Position numbers and translations under genes: made by a program. From Halicephalobus mephisto (taxonomy: Eukaryota > Nematoda > Chromadorea > Rhabditida > Panagrolaimidae): a stretch of DNA of 64,000 bases. The stretch is from contig SWDT01000187.1 of assembly GCA_009193035.1 (NCBI GenBank), positions 124,001-188,000 on the forward strand, read 5' to 3'. The notes under the pieces were generated by a model. It did no database searches. It saw only the letters and a program-made list of their open reading frames with translations, and was not told where the DNA came from. How positions within the stretch are numbered: the first letter of the stretch is position 1; every line of letters begins with the position of its first letter. Positions 31,802 through 43,972 of this stretch are shown one piece after another.

Positions 31802-34577
31802 TTAATATTTTGGAGGAAAAGTGGGAAACAGCTGGACGGGTTTTCCTTTTTCTCTGTCGGGGATGGTGGAATAAGTGTCATGTTGGTTCCAGTAATATTT
31901 CGTGTCCATTTTGAGATAGTATCTGGATAATCTTAGAAGAAGGAATACGGTAGGAAGCGAAATCAAAGAACACAAAAGAGAAGAAAGCCAGAGCTTCTGG
32001 ATCGGGACGATGAAGGCGTGACAAGTCTGTTGATTCAGCTCCAATCTCTCCACCAGAAGGTCGTTCAAGAAAGCCACAATGTTGTTTGGATCGAAAGCGC
32101 CGAAATTTAGATTAATATAATCTTCCATGTTTTGGTTTTGATTCAAAGTTTGCAAAATAGGACAAACTGATTCGTGAACATGGGAATAAGTCAAAAATAC
32201 AGTAGAAACAATCATCACAAATGGAGCTCCGAACAACAAAGCACAAGCAGCAGAAACGGCCCATTGTCCGCAGTAATTGCTGATTGTGGATCGATCCATG
32301 GGATGATAACTAAGCATATACTGCCATGTCCCGAGCAACACAACGATGCCGGAGATGAGAGCCATCACACCATAGAATCCAGAAACGATCCAAAGGACAA
32401 CAGAGTAAACAGCATGGGAAGATTCCGTACCAAGAGGAGCAAATTCGTATCCAAGTTCCCGAACATCCTTAAATCGAAGAAGTTGTTGCATTTCGTCAAG
32501 ATCCAGGGATTGCGGTTGTGAGTCATCGATGAGGATAGATTCCAACCGAATTATCACATGACGATCAGTTTCTGAACCCTGAAAATGGAAAAAGTTAACT
32601 TTTCTATATATCTAAATATTAGGACAGAAAACTAAACTAGAAAGAGAATTAGAAGATATAGTTTGAATATCAGGAAGTGTGGAATACTGTAGGAGATAGG
32701 TGAGATTTTTAATTTTCTTCTAAGTCGAAATTTATGTAAATGCTGAGATAGAGACTAAACTAGAAAAAGAATTAGAAGATATAGTTTGAATATCAGGAAG
32801 TGTGGAGTACTGTAGGAGATAGGTGAGATTTTTAATTTTCTTGAGAGTCGAAATTTATGTAAATGCTGAGATAGAGACTAAACTAGAAAAAGAATTAGAA
32901 GATATAGTTTGAATATCAGGAAGTGTGGAGTACTGTATGACATGGGTAAGATTCTTAATTTTCTTGTGTGGGAGATATATAATTGTTATCTGTGTCTTAT
33001 TTTTCTGGTAAAGATTATTAAAATACTCCTATTTTCTATCCTAATACTAAGAAAGTTGAATCGTTGTTTTCAAAAGACAAACTTCATTAAAAAACTAAAA
33101 AATTAAGCCTCAAAAAAGCCGATTAGGTTGTTCAACTTTGGTCTTGAGACGAATAACAAGTTCATTATTTCCAACTTAATTTTAGAATACTTTTTAAATT
33201 TTTTTATGTTTAATAAACATAATAATATTCAAAATTGATGTTAAAAATCATTGTAAAATAAAATTTAAAAAAAGTTATTAATGTTTAAATCGAATAATCG
33301 ATCATTCGTGTCGAGACCAAAAGTTGAAAAATTGAATCAAGTTTTTTGATAGAAGTGATTTGAAAGAATATATCTGATTTTTCAATCTTGATCTCAACGC
33401 GAATAATGAGTTCACTTATCTGACCCTGTTTTTCGACAAGTTCTGAATATTTTCAATTTTTTATATTTACACAAAAAAACGTAACTTTGGTTCAGCGAAA
33501 AATAGAAATTGTCACTATTAAGTTTCAATTTTCGTCACAAATGTCAAATATTCATGGAAATTATGACGATTATTACGTTTTTATCACATTTCGCAATTGA
33601 TACAGAACCAAAAATTACGATTTTTGTGGACTTAATGGAACTATAAATTGAATATAATTTGCCTAATACATCATAACCGTTTCAATATATATATATCATA
33701 TACAATTCACCGATATCAACATAAAAAAACATAACTTTTGGTTCAGCAAAAAATAAAAATCGTCACTATTAATTTCAATTTTCGTCACAAATGTCAAATA
33801 TTCATGGGAAATGTAACAATTATGTCACATTTCGTAATTGTTACAGAACCAAAAGTTGCGCTTTTTTATATCTAGTAAATAAAAGTGTTATTTTAAAATT
33901 TTCCAAAAAATGATAAGTTTGAAATAAATTGTACCGATATGAAGTAAGATTATTGTTCGTCTCAAAACCAAAGTTGAATTACTTGATTTTTTTAATAAAA
34001 TATTATTTTTCAAATTAAACACTATCTTAATGATGGAGATTTTTGAATTATTTTCCAGATGAAAATGTTCTCAAATAACTCACATTGAAGTAATGGTTGA
34101 TTTCTACTTTTCCTTCTTCGTTACTGAATCTGGAGTTCAAACTTGACGAAGCTAAGATCATTGACAATGTGCAGACCCCCATGATGAACCATGTCACCAA
34201 GAATCCTGCTAGAAAAACCACAAACCACTTGACATTAGTTGGATGTTTCTGAAATTTTGTCGTTTTGTAATTTATAACTTTATCCAAAAACGCACGTGAC
34301 TGACCTGGTAGCGCTCCGCTCCACAGCCTCCGAACATGAATCGCGCTATTCCGAAGACACAGCAGATGACCGTAGTTGTCGCTGCTGTGAAACAAATGAG
34401 TAATACAGTACATAGAAGAGTTGGTTGACTAGCAAAGTAGTCTGATAAAAGATCTGATGAAAGAAGAGATGAGTGATTGTAGTAGTGATCAGCGAGGTCT
34501 TCGAGATTTTCTGTTGTTTCATAGCCGATCCAGTTGGATTCGATCGTTTCTGCCAAGTTTCCGAGGAAATTTCCCAT
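31802..34577 (-). CDS. Multipass membrane protein, family not recognised
   Basis: Three exons on the minus strand: 34577-34305, 34248-34084, 32578-31802; 404 residues. Five strong hydrophobic segments: about 52-82 (TLLCTVLLICFTAATTTVIC), 99-125, 207-235 (VVLWIVSGFYGVMALISGIV), 255-283 and 350-375. The loop between TM2 and TM3 (about 80 residues) contains N-glycosylation sequons (NGS). That between TM4 and TM5 has two cysteines (VCPIL, TCHAF) that could pair. The layout of five helices with two large loops on the same face recalls prominin or tweety proteins, but I see no decisive motif of either. The last intron (32579-34083) is a repeat sink with a tandem triplication and two MITEs. Confidence 0.75.
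32630..32965 (-). repeat. Tandem triplication, 123-bp unit
   Basis: Nearly three copies of a unit holding ACTAAACTAGAAA, GATATAGTTTGAATATCAGG and TGTAGGAGATAGGTGAG. The third copy is truncated and diverging at 32935-32965. It lies in the intron of the multipass gene. Confidence 0.85.
33469..33629. mobile_element. Fold-back MITE (family B), copy 1
   Basis: About 160 bp with inverted ends ACACAAAAAAACGTAAC and TTACGATTTTTGTG, then GGTTCAGCG/CAGAACCAAAA inside. Interior word TTCGTCACAAATGTCAAATA. Copies at 33719-33872, 50864-51017 and 58651-58814. Confidence 0.7.
33719..33872. mobile_element. Fold-back MITE (family B), copy 2
   Basis: Ends ACATAAAAAAACATAAC and TTGCGCTTTTTTATAT; over 85% identical to copy 1, which lies 90 bp away in the same orientation. 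Confidence 0.7.
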
Positions 34578-35100
34578 TTTGAAAATAAAATCTGAAAAAA
34601 AATATTGAGAATTTCAAAGATAAATACTACATTTCAAATGTTAAGAAACATACTATGTCAAAAATTTAAAAATAAAAGAAACATTATCCCAAAAAGTTGA
34701 AAAATGAAGAGGAATACTACGCCAAAAGTTCTAAAATAAAGAGGAACACTACGCCAAAAGTCCTAAATTAATAAGAACATTACGTCAAAAGTTCTAAAAT
34801 AACAGGAACACTACCCTAAAAATCCTAAAATAACAAGAACACTACGCCAAAAATCCTAAAATAACAGGAACACTACGCCAAAAGTTCTAAATTAATAAGA
34901 ACACTACGCCAAAAGTCCTAAAATAACAGGAACACTACCCTAAAAATCCTAAAATAACAAGAACATTATGCCAAAAGTTCTAAAATAAAGAGGAACACTA
35001 CGCCAAAAATCCTAAAAATAAAAAGAACATTACGCCAAATTGAACTGAATTCAAATGCCATGTTTGGCGTTTTTTTAATTTTTTATTTTCTTGGCGTTTT
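34578..35100 (-). repeat. AACACTACGCCAAAAGTTCT tandem array
   Basis: About eleven units near 30 bp (AACACTACGCCAAAAGTTCT then AAAATAAAG-type) from 34690 to 35040, just upstream of the multipass gene. Unit length varies between 29 and 33. Confidence 0.8.
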
Positions 35101-35600
35101 GTCCCGAAAAATTACATTACACCTTTATTACAAAATCTTACGAACGATAAAAGGAAAAGGTTGGGAAATAATTGGAATGAGCAAAGGGCAATAAAGCGGA
35201 TCTAAAAGGAACGGAAAAGTTCTTGTTTTGATGAAAGATACTATTCGAGAAATCGGCAATCAGTCAAAACAATATTCCCGTGTTTCAATGTCATTCGAGA
35301 GTGGTCCGTCGGCAAATAAGGAAAGACATATGAAATTGGGTAATTGGAGCAAAATTCTCTCGGCCCGAAAATGGACAATAGTTTTACGGAAATTGTGGCT
35401 CTTCTCGACCAGTCAAAAGAGGTCTTGCCAATCAACTTGATATTTCCACTTGGCAATTTGGGATTAACGGTCAACTACGGAGAAGGTCTCGTTCAATTTT
35501 CGAAGAAAATAATAAATCAGTACTTTTGTCATTTTTTAAAAATCAGTGTAAAAATTAAATTTGTTTCGAAATTGCCTCAACACGAATTTTCGGAATTTTA
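35101..35600. other. Moderately GC-richer unique sequence
   Basis: Unlike its surroundings this block is not repetitive (for example GAGAGTGGTCCGTCGGCAAA). Frames on both strands stay open for 60-85 codons but show no motif or splice sites that join into a gene. It may be regulatory; nothing can be claimed. Confidence 0.3.
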
Positions 35601-36180
35601 AATTTCAGAAAATTTTTAAACTCGGAAAATTTCAAAAAATTTTTAAATTTGGAAAATTTCAAAGAATTTTTAAATTTGGAAAATTTCAAAGAATTTTTTA
35701 AAATTATCGAAGGTTTCAGAATCTTGTGCTATATTTGAAGAATTTTTCTACTGAATTCTGAAAGGTTCTAAGTTTAATGATATTTTAGAGAATTTTGAGA
35801 ATCTTCTGGAATTTTAAAAAACTTCAGAATCTTATATAAGGTTGTGGAAACTCTGAAAATCTTCTGAGATTTTCAAAATTTCAGAATCTTCTACATAATT
35901 TTCGAAATTTCAAAATCTACATCATTTTCAAAATTTCAGAATCTTCTACATTATTTTTGAAGTTTTAAAATTTACATAATCTTCAAAATTTTAAAATTTA
36001 CATAATCTTCGAAATTTCTGAATTTTCCACACGGTTTTCGAAATTTCAAAATCTTCTACATCATTTTCGAAATCCAGAATCTTCCACATCATTTTCGAAA
36101 TTTCAAAATCTTCTACATCATTTTCGAAATTTCAGAATCTTCCACACGGTTTTCAAAATTTTACGATATTCTTCTTAAAA
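35601..36180. repeat. TTTCAGAATCTTC simple array
   Basis: Degenerate tandem copies of TTTTCGAAATTTCAAAATC and TTCTACATCA. No coding. Confidence 0.7.
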
Positions 36181-36469
36181 AAGTAATAAAACAAAATCTA
36201 CGGATTTTAAACAATCCAGGTCAAAAGTGATCGCAAATGTTTGCACAATTCTGGATGAATATTTTTGTGATTGAAAATCAGAATCAAGGTCAAGAAAAAA
36301 GATGAAATTGAAAATTTTTTAAAATGTCCGATTTTAAAGAAAATTCAAAAAGTAACCGCCAAAAATGGATAAATTTAAAATGTCAAGTTCACAACAGGAG
36401 ATGGACTGACCAGAAACCAGATGAAGTACAATTCCGAAATTTCAATTTTCAACTCAAAGTGATTTCAAA

Positions 36470-37045
36470 AATATCCTTAATTTCAATTTTCGACGAAATG
36501 GACTCAAAAAAAACAAAAATTATTTTATTTAAAAAAAAACTGCCCTAAATTTTAAATAACAAATTTAAAATTTTCGTCTTAAGATTAAGGTCAATTTTAA
36601 TATTTAAAAATAAAACTACAGTAATTCAAAAATATCCTTAATTTCAATTTTCGACGAAATGGACTCAAAAAAACAAAAATTATTTTATTTAAAAAAACTG
36701 CCCTAAATTTTAAATTTTCGTCTTAAGATTAAGGTCAATTTTAATATTTAAAAATAAAACCACAATAATTCAAAAATATCTTTAATTTCAATTTTCGACG
36801 AAATGGACTCAAAAAAAAAAAAATTATTTTATTTAAAAAAACTGCCCTAAATTTTAAATAACAAATTTAAAATTTTCGTCTTAAGATTAAGGTCAATTTT
36901 AATATTTAAAAATAAAACTACAGTAATTCAAAAATATCCTTAATTTCAATTTTTGAAAAAAACAAAAATTATTTTATTTAAAAAAATTTCTAAATTATGT
37001 TAAATAACAAATTTTAGATTTCCGTTTTGGAATGAAAGTCAATTT
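36470..37045. repeat. Tandem repeat, about 150-bp unit
   Basis: Three and a half copies of a unit holding CAATTTTCGACGAAATGGAC, ACTGCCCTAAATTTTAAAT and TTCGTCTTAAGATTAAGGTC. Starts near 36470, 36640, 36785 and 36945; the second is shortened by an internal deletion. Confidence 0.8.
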
Positions 37046-37552
37046 TGAGATTTAATTTTTTATTTTTTTATTTTAAAATTTTATTTTTCTTTAAATTTTA
37101 AAATTCAAATGTTTTTAAAAATTCTAAATTTTGAAATTCCGAACAAACTATACTTACCAAAAATTTTAAATTTCACACTTCAGAGATGTCCAAAATGACG
37201 AAAAAAAATAAATTTTTTCCGATTTAAAATCAAAGTTAATTAAAAAACTTTATTTTTTAAATTGCTTTAATTTGTATTTTTTGAGGTTTTCTCTCCAAAT
37301 AAATACTTATCCGTAAGTCACCAATTAACCGAAAAACATTATTCACGCCTCATCCGGAAAATCACAAATTGAGTCAGCCCCTGGGGGAAAAACCTTGATT
37401 TGACTCATTTACGATGGATATTTCAGAACATTGACGGAACAAATATCTTTCTCCGATTCCACGCTTCTCCGGAGAAAACAATAAAGGGAAATTTGCGGTC
37501 AACTTAGAATTGGGCACTTTTATGAGTTTTCTAGATGTAATCAAATCGGAAT
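37046..37552. other. Downstream flank of the TMEM129-like gene
   Basis: AT-rich, then a mixed stretch at 37340-37500 (GAGTCAGCCCCTGGGGGAAA). No exon recognised. Confidence 0.4.
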
Positions 37553-38863
37553 TTAGTTTGAATCATCGATTTCAGCTCCGGATAGAAGACAGACATCTAA
37601 GGCACAAAACGGAGCTCGACAAGTCGGACAGTCAGCTCTCCCACCGAGCCATTGATCCGTTCTCGAAGGGTCTTGTTTGGAAGCGAAGATCCTGCTGATA
37701 CACGTGGTACACCTGATGAATCAGAATTAATACTAATCCGAAAATCGAGAAAAAACCCACCACATCGGTTTACAGTTACATTGTCTGCAACTTTGTCCTT
37801 CGTTGGAATCCAGACATTGCTTGTCTAATTTCACGTTGGCCGTGATGGCCTGACATCCGAGACAACTTTCGAGTTCGTACCTGTTGTCGTAGTCGTATTT
37901 CGGGTTCTCTCTTATCTGTTTTTCGAAAACTTGGACAAACTGGTCGTTGAGAGAAACCTTAAATTCAATGCCGTAGACGATCTCGACGTTTCCGCCGAGC
38001 TTGTCCTTGAGGTCGTTGAACTGCTCTCTTCCGGAGACCTTGACGGAAATCGGCTGAGCTGCTTCAGAAACACTTTCGACGAGGACATAGAGAAGTTGGA
38101 CCTCTGCGGATTCCGAGGGAAGTACACTATCCAAGGTTCTGATGAGCTTTGCTCTAGCATCGGACTTCTTTATGAAAGTTACAGAATAAGTAGAAACTTT
38201 AATAATCCAATTATCCGTCACTAGGACTTTCGTATAACCTGGAGAAATTAATGACTCAAGTTCGTCAATAATAGTTACAAACTTACCGGCGTATTCGACT
38301 TTGAAGTTGTCGAAACTTCGGATTTCAACGTTGATCTGGCTTACCAACTGGTCTAGAGGGTTTTCTACATCCACATATTTCATTAAATTCCTCAAAATCG
38401 GATGTCCCGAGTATTCGTTCCGCCAGATCATATATAGATAACCAAATCCGACTGAAAATCAAATTTTAAAATTAATCAAATTCAAAAAACTTACTGAACA
38501 GAACCGTGAACGATATCCGGATCATCATTTTTATAAATACGAAAGAATTATTAACTTGGAAATTTTCAAAATACGTAAAATACATTATTAGTGTGTACAC
38601 TGCAAAATTCATATATGAAAAATTTTTATTTTGTAGATTAACCTACACAAAGGCAAAGATGCATGAACGGCGATCGTCACGCAGCTCCTTTGGATGTGAT
38701 GTCGGATAAAATCGAATTTTTCATCTTTCATCAAGAATCCAAATACCTGTGGAATCACAAATCCGAGTTGTCTGGCTTCTTGTGGAGGATAAACAACGAT
38801 GAAAGAAAACAAAAAAAATATCGCAACGGACATGAACAAATCCTGATTCGGAATTCCATCCAT
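37553..38863 (-). CDS. TMEM129-type ER E3 ubiquitin ligase
   Basis: Five exons on the minus strand: 38863-38647, 38599-38495, 38451-38287, 38238-37761, 37712-37553; 374 residues, against 362 in the human protein. TMEM129 is an ER membrane ligase with an atypical cysteine-only RING used in ER-associated degradation. Visible: FSFIVVYPPQEARQLGF in the first membrane region, WRNEYSGHPILRNL, VTDNWIIKVSTY, ELESCLGCQA, then CRQCNCKPMWCTTC and DCPTCRAPFCALDVC, the full RING cysteine set. Start ATG was chosen over an upstream in-frame TTG. Intron 3 (38239-38286, 48 nt) has no stop and is a multiple of three, so retention would add 16 residues before VLVTDNW; alignment to the family argues it is spliced. 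Confidence 0.92.
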
Positions 38864-40516
38864 TTTTGGCAATTTTTAAGGCACAATCGGAATTTTAAAT
38901 TTTTAAATAAAAATTTAGTCAACGTAGCATATATTAGAAAAATAATTTTCGCATTTTCGAAAATAAACAAAATGAAACCTGTTTGCTTTGTTCGTTTGGC
39001 GCTGAATACAAAACGACAATCATGTGCGAAAAATCAATTTTGAAATTATTAATAATTTAAGTATTTTCATATTTAATGATTATTTTGGAAAGAAGACACA
39101 GGGTCTCAAAAGTAATTGAATTTTAAAAGTAGATTGTAATAATTAAAAAAAATTAGAATTAAATGTTTTTTCAAAAATTTAAAATTTATTAAAATTTTTA
39201 GAATTCAGTGAAAAATTTTAAAATAATTCTAGTACTATGTATTGTTAAAATTAAAATTCAGAATTCAAAATCGAAATTCTAATTTTTCGTGTTAAGACGA
39301 AATTCATAAATAATTTTTTTTCAAAAAATCCAATTTTATTAACTTAAACGAAAAAAATATTTTACATTAAAAAAGATTCATGTGTTTTAACACCAAAAAT
39401 AAGAATTTTAACCTTGAATCTTGAGTTCCAATTTTGATAATACGTAACACAGGATACAGTAAGAATATGCGGAATAATAGGAAATAAAGAATTTCAGAAG
39501 ATTCTGACAAGTTCCAGAATTTTTTTAGAAAATTTCAGAAGATTCTGACAAGTTCCAGAATTTTTTTAGAAAATTTCAGAAGATTCTGACAAGTTCCAGA
39601 ATTTTTTTAGAAAATTTCAGAAGATTCTGACAAGTTTTAGAATTTTTTTTTAATTTCAGAAGATTCTGACAAGTTTTAGAATTCTTTTTTTAATTTCAGG
39701 AGATTCTAACAAATTCCAGAAATTCTTTTTGAGAAAATTTCAGAAGATTCTAATAAGTTTCAGAATTTTTGTAACTTGTTGGTAAGAATTGTATCGATTT
39801 AGAGAGCCCCTTTTTTATTTGGATGAAAATTTCAGATTCCAACTATATTAATTTTTATTTTCTTGTACTATTAGCGCAGAGTTAAGATAAATGAAAAACT
39901 GGAATCGATTGAGAACTATTAATTGAGTATTTCGAAATATTGGGCGGTGATCAAAATTCAATATAGGTTAATCAAAAAGATTAAATTCCATTCTATATTC
40001 CTACTGCTTTTTTCATTGATAAATTTAGTGTTAGAAAGAAATGTGATGATGACGATAATGAAAAAATAATAAAACTGATTTCATTTTGCTTTTATTTAAA
40101 AAAAAAATAAATTTTTCGGTGAAAAAATGAACATTATAGGCAAAATTCGAAACATCAGTTGCAAAAAAGACAAAATTTTAGAAATAGTATTAAAATAGGA
40201 ATTAATCGAATGGATTTGAGAGCTAACTTCGGAGTTTGAAGAAATGTTTTTAGATAATCAGTTTTCACTATTTCAAAAACATTAACAGGATTCAGAATTT
40301 CCAAAATATCTCTCACTCAAGCACTGATCGAGTCCTACAGTATTCAAGTGACCAGATGTAGATTAACAAAAGTACCAGAATACCCAAGGATTTTTAACAT
40401 TGTTGTCTCTTTTACTCACCAGAGAGTCAGTAATCGTCTATAAACACTAACATTTTATTTACAACAAATCGGTTCATTAATTTGAGATAATCAAATCTCA
40501 TCTCTGAAGGTTAATA
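38864..40516. repeat. Intergenic with TTTCAGAAGATTCTGACAAG array
   Basis: At 39490-39780 are about seven tandem copies of a 43-45 bp unit (AATTTCAGAAGATTCTGACAAGTT-type). The rest is AT-rich with no gene. Confidence 0.7.
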
Positions 40517-40540
40517 ATGATTAAACTTTTGGTATACTTT

Positions 40541-40695
40541 ACTTTACTTTACTTTACTTTTATTCCTATTTCGCACTATGTCGAATTTACAAACAATACA
40601 ATTTCAAACATAAAAAAAATTAAATTTTCAGTTTTGATTATATGCTTCTTTGATCCATCTGTTTCGTTGGTGACGTGCGTAGGTGGAACTTTTGG
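40541..40695 (-). mobile_element. Fragment of the tRNA-headed SINE family
   Basis: Read on the minus strand, the end GTGCGAAATAGGAATAAAAG is followed by an (AAAGT)n tail. Internal words (TTTGATCCATC, TTTACAAACAATACAAT) match the SINE at 44807-45110, but the tRNA head is absent. It lies just upstream of the Hsp70-like gene. Confidence 0.5.
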
Positions 40696-40982
40696 TATTT
40701 TTACCAGATTGTCTCTAGATTCTTTATTATTAATACTCAAGGTTGTCATATGCAATCAGAAACTAAATTTTATCAATTATTCGGATTCTTCAGTAAACTG
40801 TCTTAATATACCTAAAACAATAAATATGTTGTGATGATTGATTTATTATCAAAAAATATGTCGTTAACGGAATTGTTTTATCGTTAAAAATGTACTACTA
40901 GAATTATGATGATGACCTATTATCAATAAACACATTGTCACTAAGTAGAAGGTTTAATGAAAAAGTGATTTTCATTTTTCAA

Positions 40983-43050
40983 ATGTCATCAGTTGTTGTT
41001 GGTATTTCGTTAGCACCACATGGTCTAAAGTCTTCGATCTACAATATTGAAACGAAGGAAAGTATTAATGACTATAAAGACAGATATATTGGGGACTATA
41101 TAGAACAGATTATAAAAAAATACGGAAATGATTTGAAGAAAGTTGTCGTGTACGATCTGAACGAATTACTTGATAGAAACGACTATTCAAGAAAGTATGG
41201 TGATCTCTTTTATTTCGCAACGGAAGACGAAATGATGTGTTATTCTTACTTTTTATCTCCAGCAAACTTCGACATAGGAGACTCGATTCTGGTATTCTTC
41301 TACAATAATGACGTACGATTATATCAATGCACGAACATTTCTGAACGGATATTGACATTGCAAGAAAGACAATCGATATGGTTTGGTCGAAATCAGAAAC
41401 TTGTGCTTGAAGACGTTGTTAAAGAATTCGAGATAGAAGTGAATAAGATCCATATTGGAATTGAAAGCGGCAGAGAAAAAGAACTGTACGAAAAAGCAAC
41501 AAAAGCAAACGTCTTGAGTGTCAGTTGTATAGAAGGTTGTAATGGCGAAATTTTAATTGGTAGAATGTTGATCGGTGACCCGGATATTCAATACATTATT
41601 AAATTCAGTTTGCAACAAGAAACCAAAATGAGTAACATCAGAGATTGTGGTATCATTTACATCCCCAAACTGGTCCAGGAATATGAGCCGCGAACGGATA
41701 TCATGGGGATTGACTTTGGAGCCACGAGATGTGTAGTAGCAGTTTCTAGAAACAGACAAATTCATGTTATTCCGTTCGATAACTCTTCTCCAGGCGATCT
41801 CTGGACGGAATCTGTGGTCTCATTTGATGAAGAAAAACCTTTGTTCGGGAAAGCAGCTATAAGAAGATTGAAAACAAAACCCAATCATGTTCTCTTCGAC
41901 ACAAAAGTTCTAGCTTCTGGAAGTTACAAATATGAACGCTTGAATTGGTCAAACGAGGTTTGGGAGTTTAAGTTTACTGTGAAAAATGATCGAGAAACTT
42001 ACTTTACGACAGAAACCATAAATGGGATCAAAACCTTTACCTTAGCTGACATCAACAAAATATTCTTAGAAGCAATGAAAAAAGAGGCGACAGACTATCA
42101 GTCCATATTCAACAACGGAAAACCCATGCAGAAAGCCGTTATTACTGTTCCTTACTATTTTAAAGTATGTGTTCAAAGTCAACCACCAGAACAACACACT
42201 TGCATTGAAAACATCATCGAAGCTGCTAAGCTGGCGAATATTGAGATCATAGACATCATAGAAGAAACTCACGCTGACCTCCTTTATTATCTATCCAATA
42301 AGAGATATTCAAACCTGATCAAAATAGGAATGAACATCGCTATATTCGACATCGGCGGAGGCACTGGTATTTGTAGAATCTACAAAATTATTGAAAATGA
42401 TCATTCTCCTGCAGGAAGCAAGAAAGTTGCTGTTTTTCAAGGATTTATAAATTGTACTACTTGTGGTCGAATTTTTGATCACAAAATTATGGAAAAGATT
42501 GAGGATTTATTACGAATTAAATATAATATCACAGTGATGAATAAATTAAAGTTATTTGAAGTAACAAAAGAAATTAAACATGGATTATCATTCAAGGAAA
42601 CTTTTGAGTAAGATATATCATTGACGTATCTAATTTAAAAATTTTAGACTCGATTTCTCCGAGTTGGATTCAAGAATAGAAGGATCTCATAAATTCACCC
42701 GGAAATGGCTAGAGAAGGACTTAGATTTATATTATAATTACTTCACCTTAGAAGACGATAGTATAAAACAGTTTTCGAAACTAGAAAACAAGGAATTTAG
42801 ATGTCGTCGATATGGAGAGTTTCATATTCTTGATAAAGAGGGTGAAGTCAAAAATGTCGATGTTGTATTCCTGGTTGGAGGGACCTTCAGAATGCCTTTT
42901 TGTCAACGACAAATCAAATTTTTTTTCCCAGAAGCAAAGATAGTGATTGATGGTGAACTAGAAATTATCACAGCCACAGGCGCTGTTATCCATGCTCTCC
43001 AAGTCCTCAGCGGAGAAGTCCAACCGTACGTTGATGTAAATAGTAGTTGA
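40983..43050 (+). CDS. Divergent Hsp70-like ATPase with N-terminal extension
   Basis: Two exons: 40983-42607 and 42648-43050; 675 residues. From about residue 243 the Hsp70 nucleotide-binding fold is clear: GIDFGATRCVVAV (phosphate 1), FGKAAIRRL, AVITVPYYF, EIIDIIEETHADLLYYL, NIAIFDIGGGTGICRIY (phosphate 2), RIFDHKIMEKI, EIKHGLS, and VVFLVGGTFRMPFCQRQI with ATGAVIHALQ near the end. The protein stops right after this domain, so the peptide-binding half of Hsp70 is missing. The first 240 residues have no clear motif; alternating strands and FFYNNDVRLYQC suggest a degenerate second actin-like lobe. The start is placed at the ATG after TTTTTCAA; an in-frame ATG 48 bp upstream is possible. Role unknown, perhaps a non-canonical chaperone or regulator. 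Confidence 0.85.
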
Positions 43051-43105
43051 GGAAGTGTACATAGGTAAAGGATATGATAAAGAACTATTCACTAATGTAA
43101 ACGTT

Positions 43106-43116
43106 TATATTATTAC

Positions 43117-43181
<65 letters not shown>

Positions 43182-43337
43182 TATCTTCAGCGTTTGTCCC
43201 GCTTTCGCAGGGTCCGCTATACCACACCATACAATACAACAGAAAACAAGGTAAATTAAGACAAACTAGAACTTTTTTGCTTGATCTTGCATGGCATGTG
43301 ATTTTGATGCGACGTCCCTTATATATTATTACTTATT
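43106..43337 (-). mobile_element. SINE-like insertion with 16-bp target duplication
   Basis: TATATTATTACTTATT occurs at 43106-43121 and 43322-43337. The insert has a (TTA)n tract at its plus-strand start (an (AAT)n tail on the minus strand), then the conserved end GCGGGACCAAACGC-like (CGTTTGTCCCGCTTTCGCAG on plus) and the head GACGTCGCATCA. Same family as 350-541. Confidence 0.65.
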
Positions 43338-43578
43338 GTTATGTCTTTTACTTAGAATGAGACACGATACAAAATAAAAACAATTATTATCGTTTGTCGT
43401 TCGACGAGAAACCTTGTTTGTAACTTATGTATTACAAAAGATAGGATAATAAGAAAAAGCAAGGAACAACTAGGAATTCAAATCCATATATAAAAAGCAG
43501 CTGACACAAACATTCGTGTCGGGATCACAGTTGCTTATTTAAAGGGCAATATGGCCACAAGCACGCCCATGAACAATT

Positions 43579-43972
43579 ATTAATATCAGAGTTACACCCG
43601 GTAGACCGAAGTGTTCCCTTTTGTACTCCTCAGTGGAGAGAAGGGACTGTTAAGTCTCCGGTATTCTGAATATCTCCGGTCATGGGAACTATACATCCAC
43701 AACAGTAACTCATGTGTAACATGTTGTCACGAAAGGTTCAGGAATCTTGGTATGTTGTTTTATCACATAAAGTTTAGTAACTGTTATATCTTTTAGAATG
43801 AGACAGAATACGAAATAGGAACAAATATTATTAATATCAGAGCTACACCCGATGAGGACTCCCAATACACCGAAGTGTTCCCTTTTGTACTCCTCAGTGG
43901 AGAGAAGGGACTGTTAAGACTTCGGTGTTCTAAATATCTCTGGTCATGGGAACTATGCGTCCACAACACTCA
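43579..43972. repeat. Two direct copies of a 135-145 bp structured unit
   Basis: Copies at 43579-43713 and 43829-43972. Shared: ATTATTAATATCAGAG, CGAAGTGTTCCCTTTTGTAC, TCCTCAGTGGAGAGAAGGGA, CGGTCATGGGAACTAT-type. CCCTT...CTCCTCAGTGGAG...AAGGG can fold into a hairpin in both. The second copy has 11 extra bases. No element ends are visible and the origin is unknown. Confidence 0.6.

Noticed and set aside
35228..35601. ORFs of 70-85 codons on both strands
   Set aside because: No conserved motif, no consistent splice sites, and overlapping frames are equally open.
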